Part shown: in pieces, positions 15,936 through 23,808 of the stretch | How positions within the stretch are numbered: the first letter of the stretch is position 1 | Layout: each line of letters begins with the position of its first letter | NCBI GenBank assembly: GCA_910585015.1 | Contig: CAJUCT010000001.1 | Coordinates: 98,111 to 162,110, forward strand | Source of the DNA: an uncultured Acetatifactor sp. | GTDB lineage: Bacteria > Bacillota > Clostridia > Lachnospirales > Lachnospiraceae | DNA: 64,000 bases | Direction of reading: 5' to 3' | Program-made: the position numbers and the translations under genes | The notes under the pieces: model-generated | What the model was told of the DNA's origin: nothing | The model's database searches: none | Seen by the model: only the letters and a program-made list of their open reading frames with translations

Positions 15936-17671
15936 ATCTTACAATAGATGGTCTTGGCATTTCCGTTCCCGAGGGAACGACCGTTATGAAAGCGGCGCTG
16001 GAACTTGGTATCGAGATTCCCCATCTCTGCTTTCTGGAAGGAATCAACGAGATAAGCGCCTGCAAAGTCTGTGTGGTGGAAATGCAGGGCAAGGATAAGC
16101 TGATCACCGCCTGCAACAGTCCTGTGGAGGAGGGAATGGTGATCTATACCAATTCTCCTAAGGTGCGCCGGGTGCGCCGCTCCAATGTGGAATTGGTGCT
16201 GTCGCAGCATGACTGCCATTGCGCTACCTGTGTGAGAAGCGGCAACTGTAATCTGCAGAAGATTTCCAATGATCTGGGAATTTTGGAAATTCCTTTTAAA
16301 GAGGAAGTGGCTGAGGTTCCCTGGGATTCTTCCTTCCCCCTGATCCGTGATTCCAGAAAATGTATCAAATGTATGCGCTGTGTACAGATCTGCGACAAGG
16401 TACAGGATATGCATGTGTGGGACGTACAGAATACGGGCTCCCGCACTACGGTAGACGTGGCCTGCAATAAAAAGATAGACGCTTCCGACTGTACGCTCTG
16501 CGGACAATGTATCACCCATTGTCCTACAGGAGCTCTTCGGGAGAGAAATGATATCCCCAAAGTATTTGATATGCTGGCGGATCCCGAGAAAATTACCGTG
16601 GTTCAGGTGGCTCCCGCCGTCCGTGCCGCATGGGGGGAGGAGTTGGGACTGACTCCTGAGGAGTCCGGCGAGGGCCGGATGGTGGCAGCGTTGAAGCGCA
16701 TCGGTTTCGACTATGTATTTGACACCAACTTCGCGGCGGATCTTACGATCATGGAAGAGGGCAGCGAACTGCTGGATCGCCTGGGCAATCCCGGCAAGTA
16801 TGCGTGGCCCATGTTTACTTCCTGCTGTCCCGGATGGGTGAATTTTGTATCCAAAAGATATCCCACTTATTTGAGAAATCTTTCCACGGCCAAGTCTCCC
16901 CAGCAGATGTTTGGAGCCATGGCGAAGACCTATTTTGCGCGGAAGAAGGGAATCGATCCTCACAATATCTGTTGTATCTCCATTATGCCCTGCGTATCCA
17001 AAAAGCGCGAGGCGGCGCTCTCTTATATGAGAAGTGCAGGAGCGGGACAGGATGTGGATGTGGTACTGACTACCAGGGAACTGGTGCGCATGATCCGTGC
17101 GGAGCATATCAATCCCAGATTCTTAAAGGATCAGCAGTTTGACTCTCCTCTGGGCGAGAGCACCGGCGCAGGTGTGATCTTCGGCGTTACAGGCGGCGTT
17201 ATGGAGGCGGCGCTGAGGACCGCGTATGCTGTGGCGGAGGGGAAAAATCCCGATGCGGACGCTTTCCGGGCAGTGCGGGGAGAGAACGGCAGAAGAGAAG
17301 CGGATTTCGTTCTTGGCGACAGGACATTACATACCTGTACCGTCAGCGGACTGGGCAATGCGGAGAAGCTGATGCAGGATATCATTAACGGAAAGGTGAA
17401 TTACGACTTTGTGGAGGTTATGGCATGTCCCGGCGGCTGTGTAGGCGGCGGCGGACAGCCTATCCACGACGGCTGTGAACTGGCTGGCAGCCGCGGGGGC
17501 AGGCTGTATCAGCTTGACCGAGAGAGAGAACTGCGTTTTTCACACGAGAATCCCGAGGTACAGAAGGCTTATGAGGAATTTCTCGGAAAGCCACTCAGCC
17601 ATAAGGCGCATGAATTGCTTCATTCCGGCCATGTAAATGAGTTGTATTATGAGACTCACAATTATCTGTAG
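15929..17671 (+). CDS. hydA: [FeFe] hydrogenase, catalytic subunit
   Basis: A 580-residue iron hydrogenase with the layout of Clostridium pasteurianum CpI. An N-terminal [2Fe-2S] domain is followed by a His-type 4Fe-4S site (HDCHCATCVRSGNC), two ferredoxin clusters (CIKCMRC and CTLCGQC) and the H-cluster domain. The H-cluster motifs are TSCCPGW (Cys300), MPCVSKK (Cys355) and CPGGCVGGGGQP (Cys500, Cys504), almost the same numbering as CpI. The C-terminal small-subunit-like tail is present. AGGAGGA precedes the ATG inside the end of the upstream gene. It evolves or oxidises H2 and probably vents fermentation electrons. Maturases HydEFG are not in this window. Confidence 0.97.
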   Translation: MVNLTIDGLGISVPEGTTVMKAALELGIEIPHLCFLEGINEISACKVCVVEMQGKDKLITACNSPVEEGMVIYTNSPKVRRVRRSNVELVLSQHDCHCATCVRSGNCNLQKISNDLGILEIPFKEEVAEVPWDSSFPLIRDSRKCIKCMRCVQICDKVQDMHVWDVQNTGSRTTVDVACNKKIDASDCTLCGQCITHCPTGALRERNDIPKVFDMLADPEKITVVQVAPAVRAAWGEELGLTPEESGEGRMVAALKRIGFDYVFDTNFAADLTIMEEGSELLDRLGNPGKYAWPMFTSCCPGWVNFVSKRYPTYLRNLSTAKSPQQMFGAMAKTYFARKKGIDPHNICCISIMPCVSKKREAALSYMRSAGAGQDVDVVLTTRELVRMIRAEHINPRFLKDQQFDSPLGESTGAGVIFGVTGGVMEAALRTAYAVAEGKNPDADAFRAVRGENGRREADFVLGDRTLHTCTVSGLGNAEKLMQDIINGKVNYDFVEVMACPGGCVGGGGQPIHDGCELAGSRGGRLYQLDRERELRFSHENPEVQKAYEEFLGKPLSHKAHELLHSGHVNELYYETHNYL

Positions 17672-17715
17672 AACAGAAGAGGACTGCCGCTGTGCGGCGG
17701 CCCTTTTTCTGTTCT
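17671..17715 (+). terminator. Terminator after the hydrogenase operon
   Basis: A long hairpin has GAACAGAA pairing with TTCTGTTC on the outside and a GC-rich inner stem (CTGCCGC, loop TGT, GCGGCGG), with a CCCTTTTT run. It begins at the stop codon of the hydrogenase gene. Confidence 0.85.
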
Positions 17716-17849
17716 CGGATAACTTGCGGCTCTGGGGGAAATATTGCCGAAAAAACAGTATTAGCGGCCAATTCTGTTCAATAATCAGTAGAAAGATATG
17801 AAAAAGTGTTGTAAACTGTCTTTATCAATAGACAAAGGAGATGCCTGAA

Positions 17850-20324
17850 ATGATAGATATTTACTTTGACAAATTATATCGGTACGACAGAATAGCAGAG
17901 CCCTGTTACATCGGGATACCGGTGCGGGAGGGGGAACTGTGGGATGCGGACAACGTGTGCGTGTGGCAGGGGGAAAAGCAGCTGCCCCTGCAGGCCAGGG
18001 TGACTTCCCGGCACAGGGACGGCTCCGTGCGCTTTTTGTTTCTGCGCTTTCTGGCGGATCTGCCGGGCAATAAGAGTGTGGTGCTGCAGTGTGACCTGCA
18101 CGGAGCGGCCGGGGAGGGGCAGAGCGCCCAAACAGAGCCATATACCCGAATGAGGCACTGCGCGGAGGGAATATGGCCGGAGGGCATCTCCCCCGTGGAA
18201 GTCCATGCGGACAAGGAGGGGATCACGGTGTCCACCCTCTGCGGCGGGGAGGACCGTGGCTTCTCTTTCCGGGTAAAGCATGACAGCCCTGGCATTTTTG
18301 AGCAGGTGGGCGCGGCAGGGCGTGTTTACGGGCGGCAGCAGTTCACGGGACCGCTCCTGAAGGACGGGGAGGGGAGAAAATACCGGATGCGGATCGGCAG
18401 CTGGCAGGTGGTGGAGCAGGGACCGATCTGTGCCATTTTGAAGGCCTCGGGCAGCAACGTGCCCCAAGAAGATGAGGAGGAATCCAGAATTGATTTTGAG
18501 TTAAAGCTGACAGCGTGGGCGGGAAAGCCCTGGGTGGAGGTTTCCTATCGGATTGTCAATACCACGGCTCAGCCGCTGCATGTGGCATCTCTGGTATTTC
18601 AGCTGCTGCGGACCGGGGACGGGATCCCTGCGGAAGAAATCGCCCCCATGGTGATAGTGGAAAATCCCAAGGTCATGGGCGAAGGGGATCCTGCGGGGCA
18701 GTCCGGCTGCGTATTCCACGCCAGGGGAACGGGGGAACTGAGGGATGTGGCAGGGCTGACGCCCGGGGAAAATGTGCGCACCTGTGCGGGCAGTTCCAAC
18801 TTCAAGACAGACTTTTATCTGGGCCAAGGCGGTGCGGCCGTAAACCGGGTGGTGGATTCAAAGTGGCTGCTCTACGAGTCCAATGAGCATATCTCGGAAG
18901 TGTTCTACGGAACGTTTTTCGCGGACTGTACGGACGCGGAGGGCGGTGTGTGCGCCACCGTGTTTCAGGCGCAGCAGAATTATCCCAAGGCGGTGTCGGC
19001 GGACCGAAACGGTCTGTCCGTGATGCTGGTGCCGGAGAACGTGGAGAAGGTTGTGATGCAGGTGGGTATGTCGAGAGAGCAGAGATTTCTGCTGCATTTT
19101 CATGATGCCCAGGAGAGTCTTGCGGAGATCGACAACCGAAGCCTGATCTATCAGATGCCCGACAGACCGTATCTGTCGCCAGAGACGCACAGGGCTTCCG
19201 GTGTCTGGCAGGATGTGTTTGCGGACAGATGGGATATGGAGGTAGAGAGAGCCCTCATCGGCAGGGCGGACGGCCATTGCCGGGCCTATGGTATGTTAAA
19301 TTTTGGAGACTCTTATGACGCGGGGTATACGGCCCAGGGACGAGGGGGCGGCAAGCTGGTCTGGTGCAACAACGAGTATGACTATCCCCATGCCTGCGCC
19401 CTTTTGTATGTCCGCACGGGCATCAGGAGGTTTCTGGACTATAATATCGCGTCCTGCAGCCATTGGATGGATGTGGACGTGTGCCATTATCATCCGGAGG
19501 CGCTGTATATCGGCGGTCAGTGGGAACATACGGGAGGCCACTGCGTCAATGGGGAAATGGTCTGTTCCCATGAGTGGGTGGAGGGTCTTTTGGACTATTA
19601 TCATTTCACCGGGGATGAGAGGGGACTTGAAACCGCTCTGGGCATCGGAGAGAATGTGCTGCGGCTTCTGGATACGCCCATGTACGCCAAAGTGGGAGAG
19701 GCCAGCGCCCGGGAGACAGGGTGGGCGCTGCGCACTTTGACGGCGCTCTATGTGGAGACCCGGGATGAGAGATGGCTGCCCAAATGCAGCCGTATTCTAC
19801 AGGATTTCAGGGCGTGGGAGGAGCAGTACGGCAATTGGCTGGCGCCCTATACAGACAACACCGTTATTCGTGTGGGCTTTATGATTTCCGTGGCCATCGG
19901 CAGTATCATGCGCTATTACCGGGAATTTCCCGATCCGGAGTTAAAGGATATGATGCTCCGGGCGGTGGACGACCTGATAGAGAACTGCTACATAGAGAGA
20001 TGGGGCGTTTTCTATTACAAAGAGCTTCCCAGCCTGAATAGACTCGGCACCAATACGCTTCTTTTGGAGGCTCTGGCCATCGCCTATGAACTGTCTGGGG
20101 ACGCGGAATATCTGAGACCCGGGATCGCCACCTTTCAAAAGGCCATAACGGAACCGGCGCCGGGGACCGGGGGCGGTAAAAAGAACGTGGAGGACACGGT
20201 GATTGTCGGAAACGGCAGCAGCAAGAATTTTGCCCAGAGCATGATTCCGCTGGCAACCTATTACCGCGCCGCGTCGGAGTGCGGGATTTTGTATGATTAC
20301 AAAAGACTAAACGCTAAAAGGTAA
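17850..20324 (+). CDS. PcRGLX/YetA-like protein, putative exo-polysaccharide lyase
   Basis: An 824-residue protein resembling the PcRGLX/YetA family, named after a fungal exo-rhamnogalacturonan lyase and Bacillus YetA. The N-terminal part is beta-rich with the family-like start YIGIPVREGEL. The C-terminal half is an alpha/alpha toroid rich in Trp, His and Tyr (GGHCVNGEMVCSHEWVEGLLD, CHYHPEALYIGGQWEH). The start at 17850 is preferred to the ATG at 17841, which directly abuts the AAAGGAG box. There is no signal peptide. Its presence in a xylan locus is odd if it acts on pectin, so a related acidic oligosaccharide may be the target. The family call rests on pattern recognition only. Confidence 0.6.
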   Translation: MIDIYFDKLYRYDRIAEPCYIGIPVREGELWDADNVCVWQGEKQLPLQARVTSRHRDGSVRFLFLRFLADLPGNKSVVLQCDLHGAAGEGQSAQTEPYTRMRHCAEGIWPEGISPVEVHADKEGITVSTLCGGEDRGFSFRVKHDSPGIFEQVGAAGRVYGRQQFTGPLLKDGEGRKYRMRIGSWQVVEQGPICAILKASGSNVPQEDEEESRIDFELKLTAWAGKPWVEVSYRIVNTTAQPLHVASLVFQLLRTGDGIPAEEIAPMVIVENPKVMGEGDPAGQSGCVFHARGTGELRDVAGLTPGENVRTCAGSSNFKTDFYLGQGGAAVNRVVDSKWLLYESNEHISEVFYGTFFADCTDAEGGVCATVFQAQQNYPKAVSADRNGLSVMLVPENVEKVVMQVGMSREQRFLLHFHDAQESLAEIDNRSLIYQMPDRPYLSPETHRASGVWQDVFADRWDMEVERALIGRADGHCRAYGMLNFGDSYDAGYTAQGRGGGKLVWCNNEYDYPHACALLYVRTGIRRFLDYNIASCSHWMDVDVCHYHPEALYIGGQWEHTGGHCVNGEMVCSHEWVEGLLDYYHFTGDERGLETALGIGENVLRLLDTPMYAKVGEASARETGWALRTLTALYVETRDERWLPKCSRILQDFRAWEEQYGNWLAPYTDNTVIRVGFMISVAIGSIMRYYREFPDPELKDMMLRAVDDLIENCYIERWGVFYYKELPSLNRLGTNTLLLEALAIAYELSGDAEYLRPGIATFQKAITEPAPGTGGGKKNVEDTVIVGNGSSKNFAQSMIPLATYYRAASECGILYDYKRLNAKR

Positions 20325-20343
20325 TGAGAGAGAAATAAATTTG

Positions 20344-20376
20344 ATACCCCGCTGCTTGCCGCGGGGTATTTGATTT
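20344..20376 (+). terminator. Hairpin terminator after the PcRGLX-like gene
   Basis: ATACCCCGC (20344-20352) pairs exactly with GCGGGGTAT (20361-20369), followed by a weak T-rich tract TTGATTTG. Confidence 0.7.
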
Positions 20377-20380
20377 GTGA

Positions 20381-20418
20381 CAATAGAATCCCTGCGCAGC
20401 ATGGATTCTATTGTTTTT
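20381..20418 (+). terminator. Second terminator in tandem
   Basis: CAATAGAATCC (20381-20391) pairs exactly with GGATTCTATTG (20403-20413) and is followed by TTTTT. It lies only 17 bases before the next start codon, so that gene needs its own promoter or read-through. Confidence 0.8.
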
Positions 20419-20434
20419 CATGGGAGATGGGAAA

Positions 20435-22756
20435 ATGAGATTAAGCAGGATATGTTTACCGGTCTTGAGCGTCATGCTTCTGTCGGCGCTGGCAGCCTGC
20501 GGGCCGCAGGCCCAACCAAATGAAGAGGATATCATCCAGGCCGTGAACGAGGATACATATTGGACGGAGGAACAGTGGATTCACAACGCGGGGCCGGGGG
20601 CTGTGTCCATGTATCCCCTGTATCTGGCCAAAGAGATCAGGGGGCTGGACGCGGAGCCTGAGGAAACATATGACGGGCATTTTGTGAGTTATTGTGCCCT
20701 TGGAAACGCCATCTATGGTCTGGAAGATTTCTATCGGCAGACAGAGGACGGGTGGGAGCACCTCTATTATACCAGCCGTTATGATGGGACAGACGATAAT
20801 GTGGCGCACTGGCCCATAGAACTGCCTTTGCCGGAGGAATATGGGGTAAAGGGATTTAGTGTGGCAGCCTTTGATGTAAAAAAGGAAGGGGAACTGGTAT
20901 TGTTCCTTCAGGGGCAGCCGGACGGATCCGCCAAAACGGCAGCCTATCTGGCCATGCATATAACGCCGGAAGGGGAGATCGTTTCCGTGACGGATCTGTA
21001 TCCTGCTATGCGGGAGTTGGGCGTGGCTCTGAATACAATCTATCAAAAAGCCTATGTGGATGGAGCGGGATATTATTATCTGATTTCGGGACAGGCAGAT
21101 TTCGGAGAGGGGACAAGAGTCAGTGTGCTTGATTCTGATGGAAAAGTCGTGAAGACCATGACTGCTGGAGACGGCTATACCGGGGTCAGGTGGGCCATGA
21201 AGCTGCCGGATGGCAGCGCTGTGTTTTCTTGGACAAGTTATGAACGAGGTTATATTCAGATGCAGGCATATGACAGGGAAAGGAACACAGCATATACGTT
21301 GCTGGAGGGGAGACTGATAGATGCCTGGCTGTGGACATCCGGAACAGACGGTCGTCTGTACTATGTGAACAGTTCGGGAAATCTGATGCGCTGTGATATT
21401 CGTACCGGTTCAGTGGAGGAATGTATCTATTACCCGCAGCTGGGTCTGGATGGGGAGAATAGATTTCCCTATTTGACGCGGATGCTTATAGGAGCGGATG
21501 GACAGCCTGAGCTTCTGGGCAGCAGAAATGGAGAAACCGTGCTCTGCAGGCTGAGTACTGAGAAACCGGAGCGGGAAGCGATCCGGCTTCTCAGCGCTGG
21601 GGCGTTTTCAGGCTATATAAAAGAGGGTGCCGCTTCGTTTTCCCAAAAATATCCGGACTGTCCCGTGGTGTTGGAGTATCCCGAGGAGAATGGAGAGTCT
21701 TATTGGGACCGCGCAATGGCGGAGTTGGTGGCCGGCCGGGGGGCGGACATGTACTATGTCTCCGTTTCAGAAATGCGGATGCTTCAGGAAAAGGGTGTGC
21801 TGGCGGATCTGGGAGAGTTGATTTCGGAAGAGACCCTGGAGGCGCTGTGGCCCGCGGCTTTGGAGAGAGGGAACGTGAACGGACAGCTGGCAGGGATTCC
21901 GCTGGAGGCAGTGGTGGAATCCCTGCTCGTATCGGATGAGATATGGGAAGGGGATCACTGGACGCTTGAGGAGGCTCTGGAGGTACTGGAAACGCATACG
22001 GAAAACCAATACCCGATCGTATCCAATATAGCGTTTGACAACTATGATGTGTTTTCGTGGCTTGTGTTGAAAAGTCTGGCGGATTCGCCTTTTCTGGATA
22101 TGGAAAAGGGAACCTGTAATTTTGACAATCCGCTGTTTATCCGTGCCCTTGAGCTTACGGGAACCTATGGACGATCCTTTGATTTTATCGAGGCCCAGGC
22201 GTTGTACCCGGAAAAGAACTGGACTGCCATGAGAGTATCGGTGAATATCGGAAATTTTGAAGATTATAAGTCTATTTTGGGAGAACAGTACCATATAGTT
22301 GGATTCCCCACAACGGGGGAGAGCGGTACATACTGGAACAGTGGAATGCTTTTAGTGGTAAACGGGGAGACGGAGCATCTCAGGGAGGCCGGGCTGTTGC
22401 TGGAGGAACTCCTTAGTTATGACAGACAGTATACGCTCAGCTACAGTGCGCCAGTAAGGCGGGATATGCTGGATAATCGCCTCAGGGCACATTCCTATAA
22501 TGGAAAAGACGGAATGTACATTGAGTTTGGAAATGGTATGATGAAGGAGCTTACGCCTGGTCCGGCGGGGGACTACAGGATCGGAGAGTTTAACGGAGTG
22601 ATGGAAAAGAGCGTAGGCAGAGCCGTGGACACCAGCGAAATAGAAAATATCCTCCTGGAGGAGGTGGGCAGTTACTTCTCTGGAGACAAGGACGCAGAGG
22701 CGGTGGCCCAATTGATTCAGAACCGGGTGCAGCTGTATCTGAAGGAACGACAGTAG
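20435..22756 (+). CDS. Large lipoprotein with C-terminal extracellular solute-binding domain
   Basis: A 773-residue lipoprotein with signal peptide and lipobox LAAC (Cys22). Residues 40-380 are rich in beta-strands with repeating patterns such as DGRLYYVNSSGNLMRCD and resemble a propeller. Residues 390-770 look like a family 1 extracellular solute-binding protein: SQKYPDCPVVLEYPEE, ELVAGRGADMYYVSVSEM and KGVLADLGELI. The ATG at 20435 is chosen; an upstream TTG at 20411 lies inside the terminator. No permease genes are adjacent, so it must be an orphan binding protein, share one of the importers encoded from 44405 onward, or serve as a surface sensor. The ligand is unknown. Confidence 0.75.
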   Translation: MRLSRICLPVLSVMLLSALAACGPQAQPNEEDIIQAVNEDTYWTEEQWIHNAGPGAVSMYPLYLAKEIRGLDAEPEETYDGHFVSYCALGNAIYGLEDFYRQTEDGWEHLYYTSRYDGTDDNVAHWPIELPLPEEYGVKGFSVAAFDVKKEGELVLFLQGQPDGSAKTAAYLAMHITPEGEIVSVTDLYPAMRELGVALNTIYQKAYVDGAGYYYLISGQADFGEGTRVSVLDSDGKVVKTMTAGDGYTGVRWAMKLPDGSAVFSWTSYERGYIQMQAYDRERNTAYTLLEGRLIDAWLWTSGTDGRLYYVNSSGNLMRCDIRTGSVEECIYYPQLGLDGENRFPYLTRMLIGADGQPELLGSRNGETVLCRLSTEKPEREAIRLLSAGAFSGYIKEGAASFSQKYPDCPVVLEYPEENGESYWDRAMAELVAGRGADMYYVSVSEMRMLQEKGVLADLGELISEETLEALWPAALERGNVNGQLAGIPLEAVVESLLVSDEIWEGDHWTLEEALEVLETHTENQYPIVSNIAFDNYDVFSWLVLKSLADSPFLDMEKGTCNFDNPLFIRALELTGTYGRSFDFIEAQALYPEKNWTAMRVSVNIGNFEDYKSILGEQYHIVGFPTTGESGTYWNSGMLLVVNGETEHLREAGLLLEELLSYDRQYTLSYSAPVRRDMLDNRLRAHSYNGKDGMYIEFGNGMMKELTPGPAGDYRIGEFNGVMEKSVGRAVDTSEIENILLEEVGSYFSGDKDAEAVAQLIQNRVQLYLKERQ

Positions 22757-22792
22757 AAATATATGCGGAAGCATGACAAAAGTGTAATCTAT

Positions 22793-22838
22793 AATGTCAG
22801 CCCTTGCAGTAGTGAGGGCTGACATTCATATTTTATTT
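22793..22838 (+). terminator. Terminator after the binding lipoprotein
   Basis: AATGTCAGCCC (22793-22803) pairs exactly with GGGCTGACATT (22816-22826), followed by CATATTTTATTT. Confidence 0.75.
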
Positions 22839-22844
22839 CATGAC

Positions 22845-22873
22845 TTGAAATAGACAATAAAATATTGTACGAT
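22845..22873 (+). promoter_or_regulatory. Candidate promoter of the small lipoprotein gene
   Basis: TTGAAA (22845-22850) and TACGAT (22868-22873) are separated by 17 bases in an AT-rich gap following a terminator. Confidence 0.5.
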
Positions 22874-22960
22874 GAAACAGAACTACAACTTCATGCGGAA
22901 CACCAGAACTTATTTTACATCTAATATATTTTGAAACATCATATAGGAGGCGGAACTCAT

Positions 22961-23452
22961 ATGAAAAAATGGATAGTACTGCTGGTCGCCTTAATCTCTG
23001 CATTTAATTTGACTGGCTGTAATCAAAAGTCGGGCCCAGACAGGCCAATCACTGTATATATTGGTGATTCTGTAACCACGGTGGATATTATACACCACAT
23101 TGGAGGCAAAACGATTCAATGGGCAGCGGAGGGAGAAGATGTTGACAGCCTAAGAGACTGGGTCTCTGAACTTGAATATGAACTTCTTGAGTTTGAAGAG
23201 GGACATTCCCCAGGTGATAGCGATGGCGGGGAAGTCTACGAGTTTGTTTTGACTGAGGAAGGTTATCCGGGTTTTTCCTATGTTATCAGTGGACCGCGGG
23301 ACTGTTATCTGTTAATCGAGGATTGCTGGTTTTCTGTCTCAAATCCATCCAATCCTCCCGTAACGGAGCCTGAAGGTGAGAAACTAACGCTTGAGAAAGT
23401 TAAGGAACTTGCCCAGAAAGGAGAGGAAACGATTCCATTTTATACTGCTTAA
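22961..23452 (+). CDS. Small lipoprotein of unknown function
   Basis: A 163-residue lipoprotein: MKKWIVLLVALISAF signal, lipobox LTGC (Cys20), then an acidic soluble domain. I do not recognise a family. TAGGAGG at 22944-22950 supports the ATG at 22961. The gene is poorer in G+C than its neighbours and stands alone between a terminator and a repeat element, which suggests a separate origin. Its last three codons and stop (23441-23452) lie inside repeat copy B, so the present C-terminus was set by the repeat. A decayed or replaced original C-terminus is possible. Confidence 0.7.
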   Translation: MKKWIVLLVALISAFNLTGCNQKSGPDRPITVYIGDSVTTVDIIHHIGGKTIQWAAEGEDVDSLRDWVSELEYELLEFEEGHSPGDSDGGEVYEFVLTEEGYPGFSYVISGPRDCYLLIEDCWFSVSNPSNPPVTEPEGEKLTLEKVKELAQKGEETIPFYTA

Positions 23453-23547
23453 CAGTTAAAACTGCCGAGTAACCTGACTACATAACGCCAGCCATATACG
23501 TTTAACCAATGCAATACGGTAAATTCTGGCGTTATGTAGTATAACTT
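23441..23547 (-). repeat. Copy B of the 106-bp inverted repeat
   Basis: This is the better-preserved copy. It holds a perfect 14-bp internal inverted repeat, CTACATAACGCCAG (23478-23491) and CTGGCGTTATGTAG (23526-23539), and a further stretch to 23441 that matches copy A. It is in the opposite orientation to 10713-10818, 12.6 kb away. Confidence 0.88.
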
Positions 23548-23561
23548 CATAGTTTAGATAG

Positions 23562-23601
23562 ATACAGGGTGATTGTTCTGATTCAGTCACCCTGTATTTT
23601 G
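23562..23601 (+). terminator. Terminator downstream of repeat copy B
   Basis: ATACAGGGTGA (23562-23572) pairs exactly with TCACCCTGTAT (23587-23597), followed by TTTTG. Confidence 0.8.
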
Positions 23602-23793
23602 TACCCTTAAGACTGAAACAGTATGAATACACATAGTATGATTGCTGAAGCTCATTTAAATGAGGGAGGCGGATTCCGTTTGGCGGGGCCGGGCATGAAA
23701 GCCGCAGATTAGCAATAATTGACGAATATATGACAAGGTTTAAAGAGAAAAGAGCCGCCGGATATTGTATAATCCATATAAGACAGCTTATAT
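23602..23793. other. Gene-poor stretch before the GH8 gene
   Basis: There is no convincing gene. A TATAAT box at 23768-23773 may be the -10 element of the GH8 gene, but no good -35 is seen at the right distance. Short open stretches around 23639-23790 read like coding sequence if one base is inserted near 23709 and may be a decayed gene remnant. Confidence 0.35.
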
Positions 23794-23808
23794 ATGGAGG
23801 GTGTAACA

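Noticed and set aside
17841..17849. ATG 17841 as start of the PcRGLX-like gene
   Set aside because: It touches the AAAGGAG box with no spacing; ATG 17850 is properly spaced.
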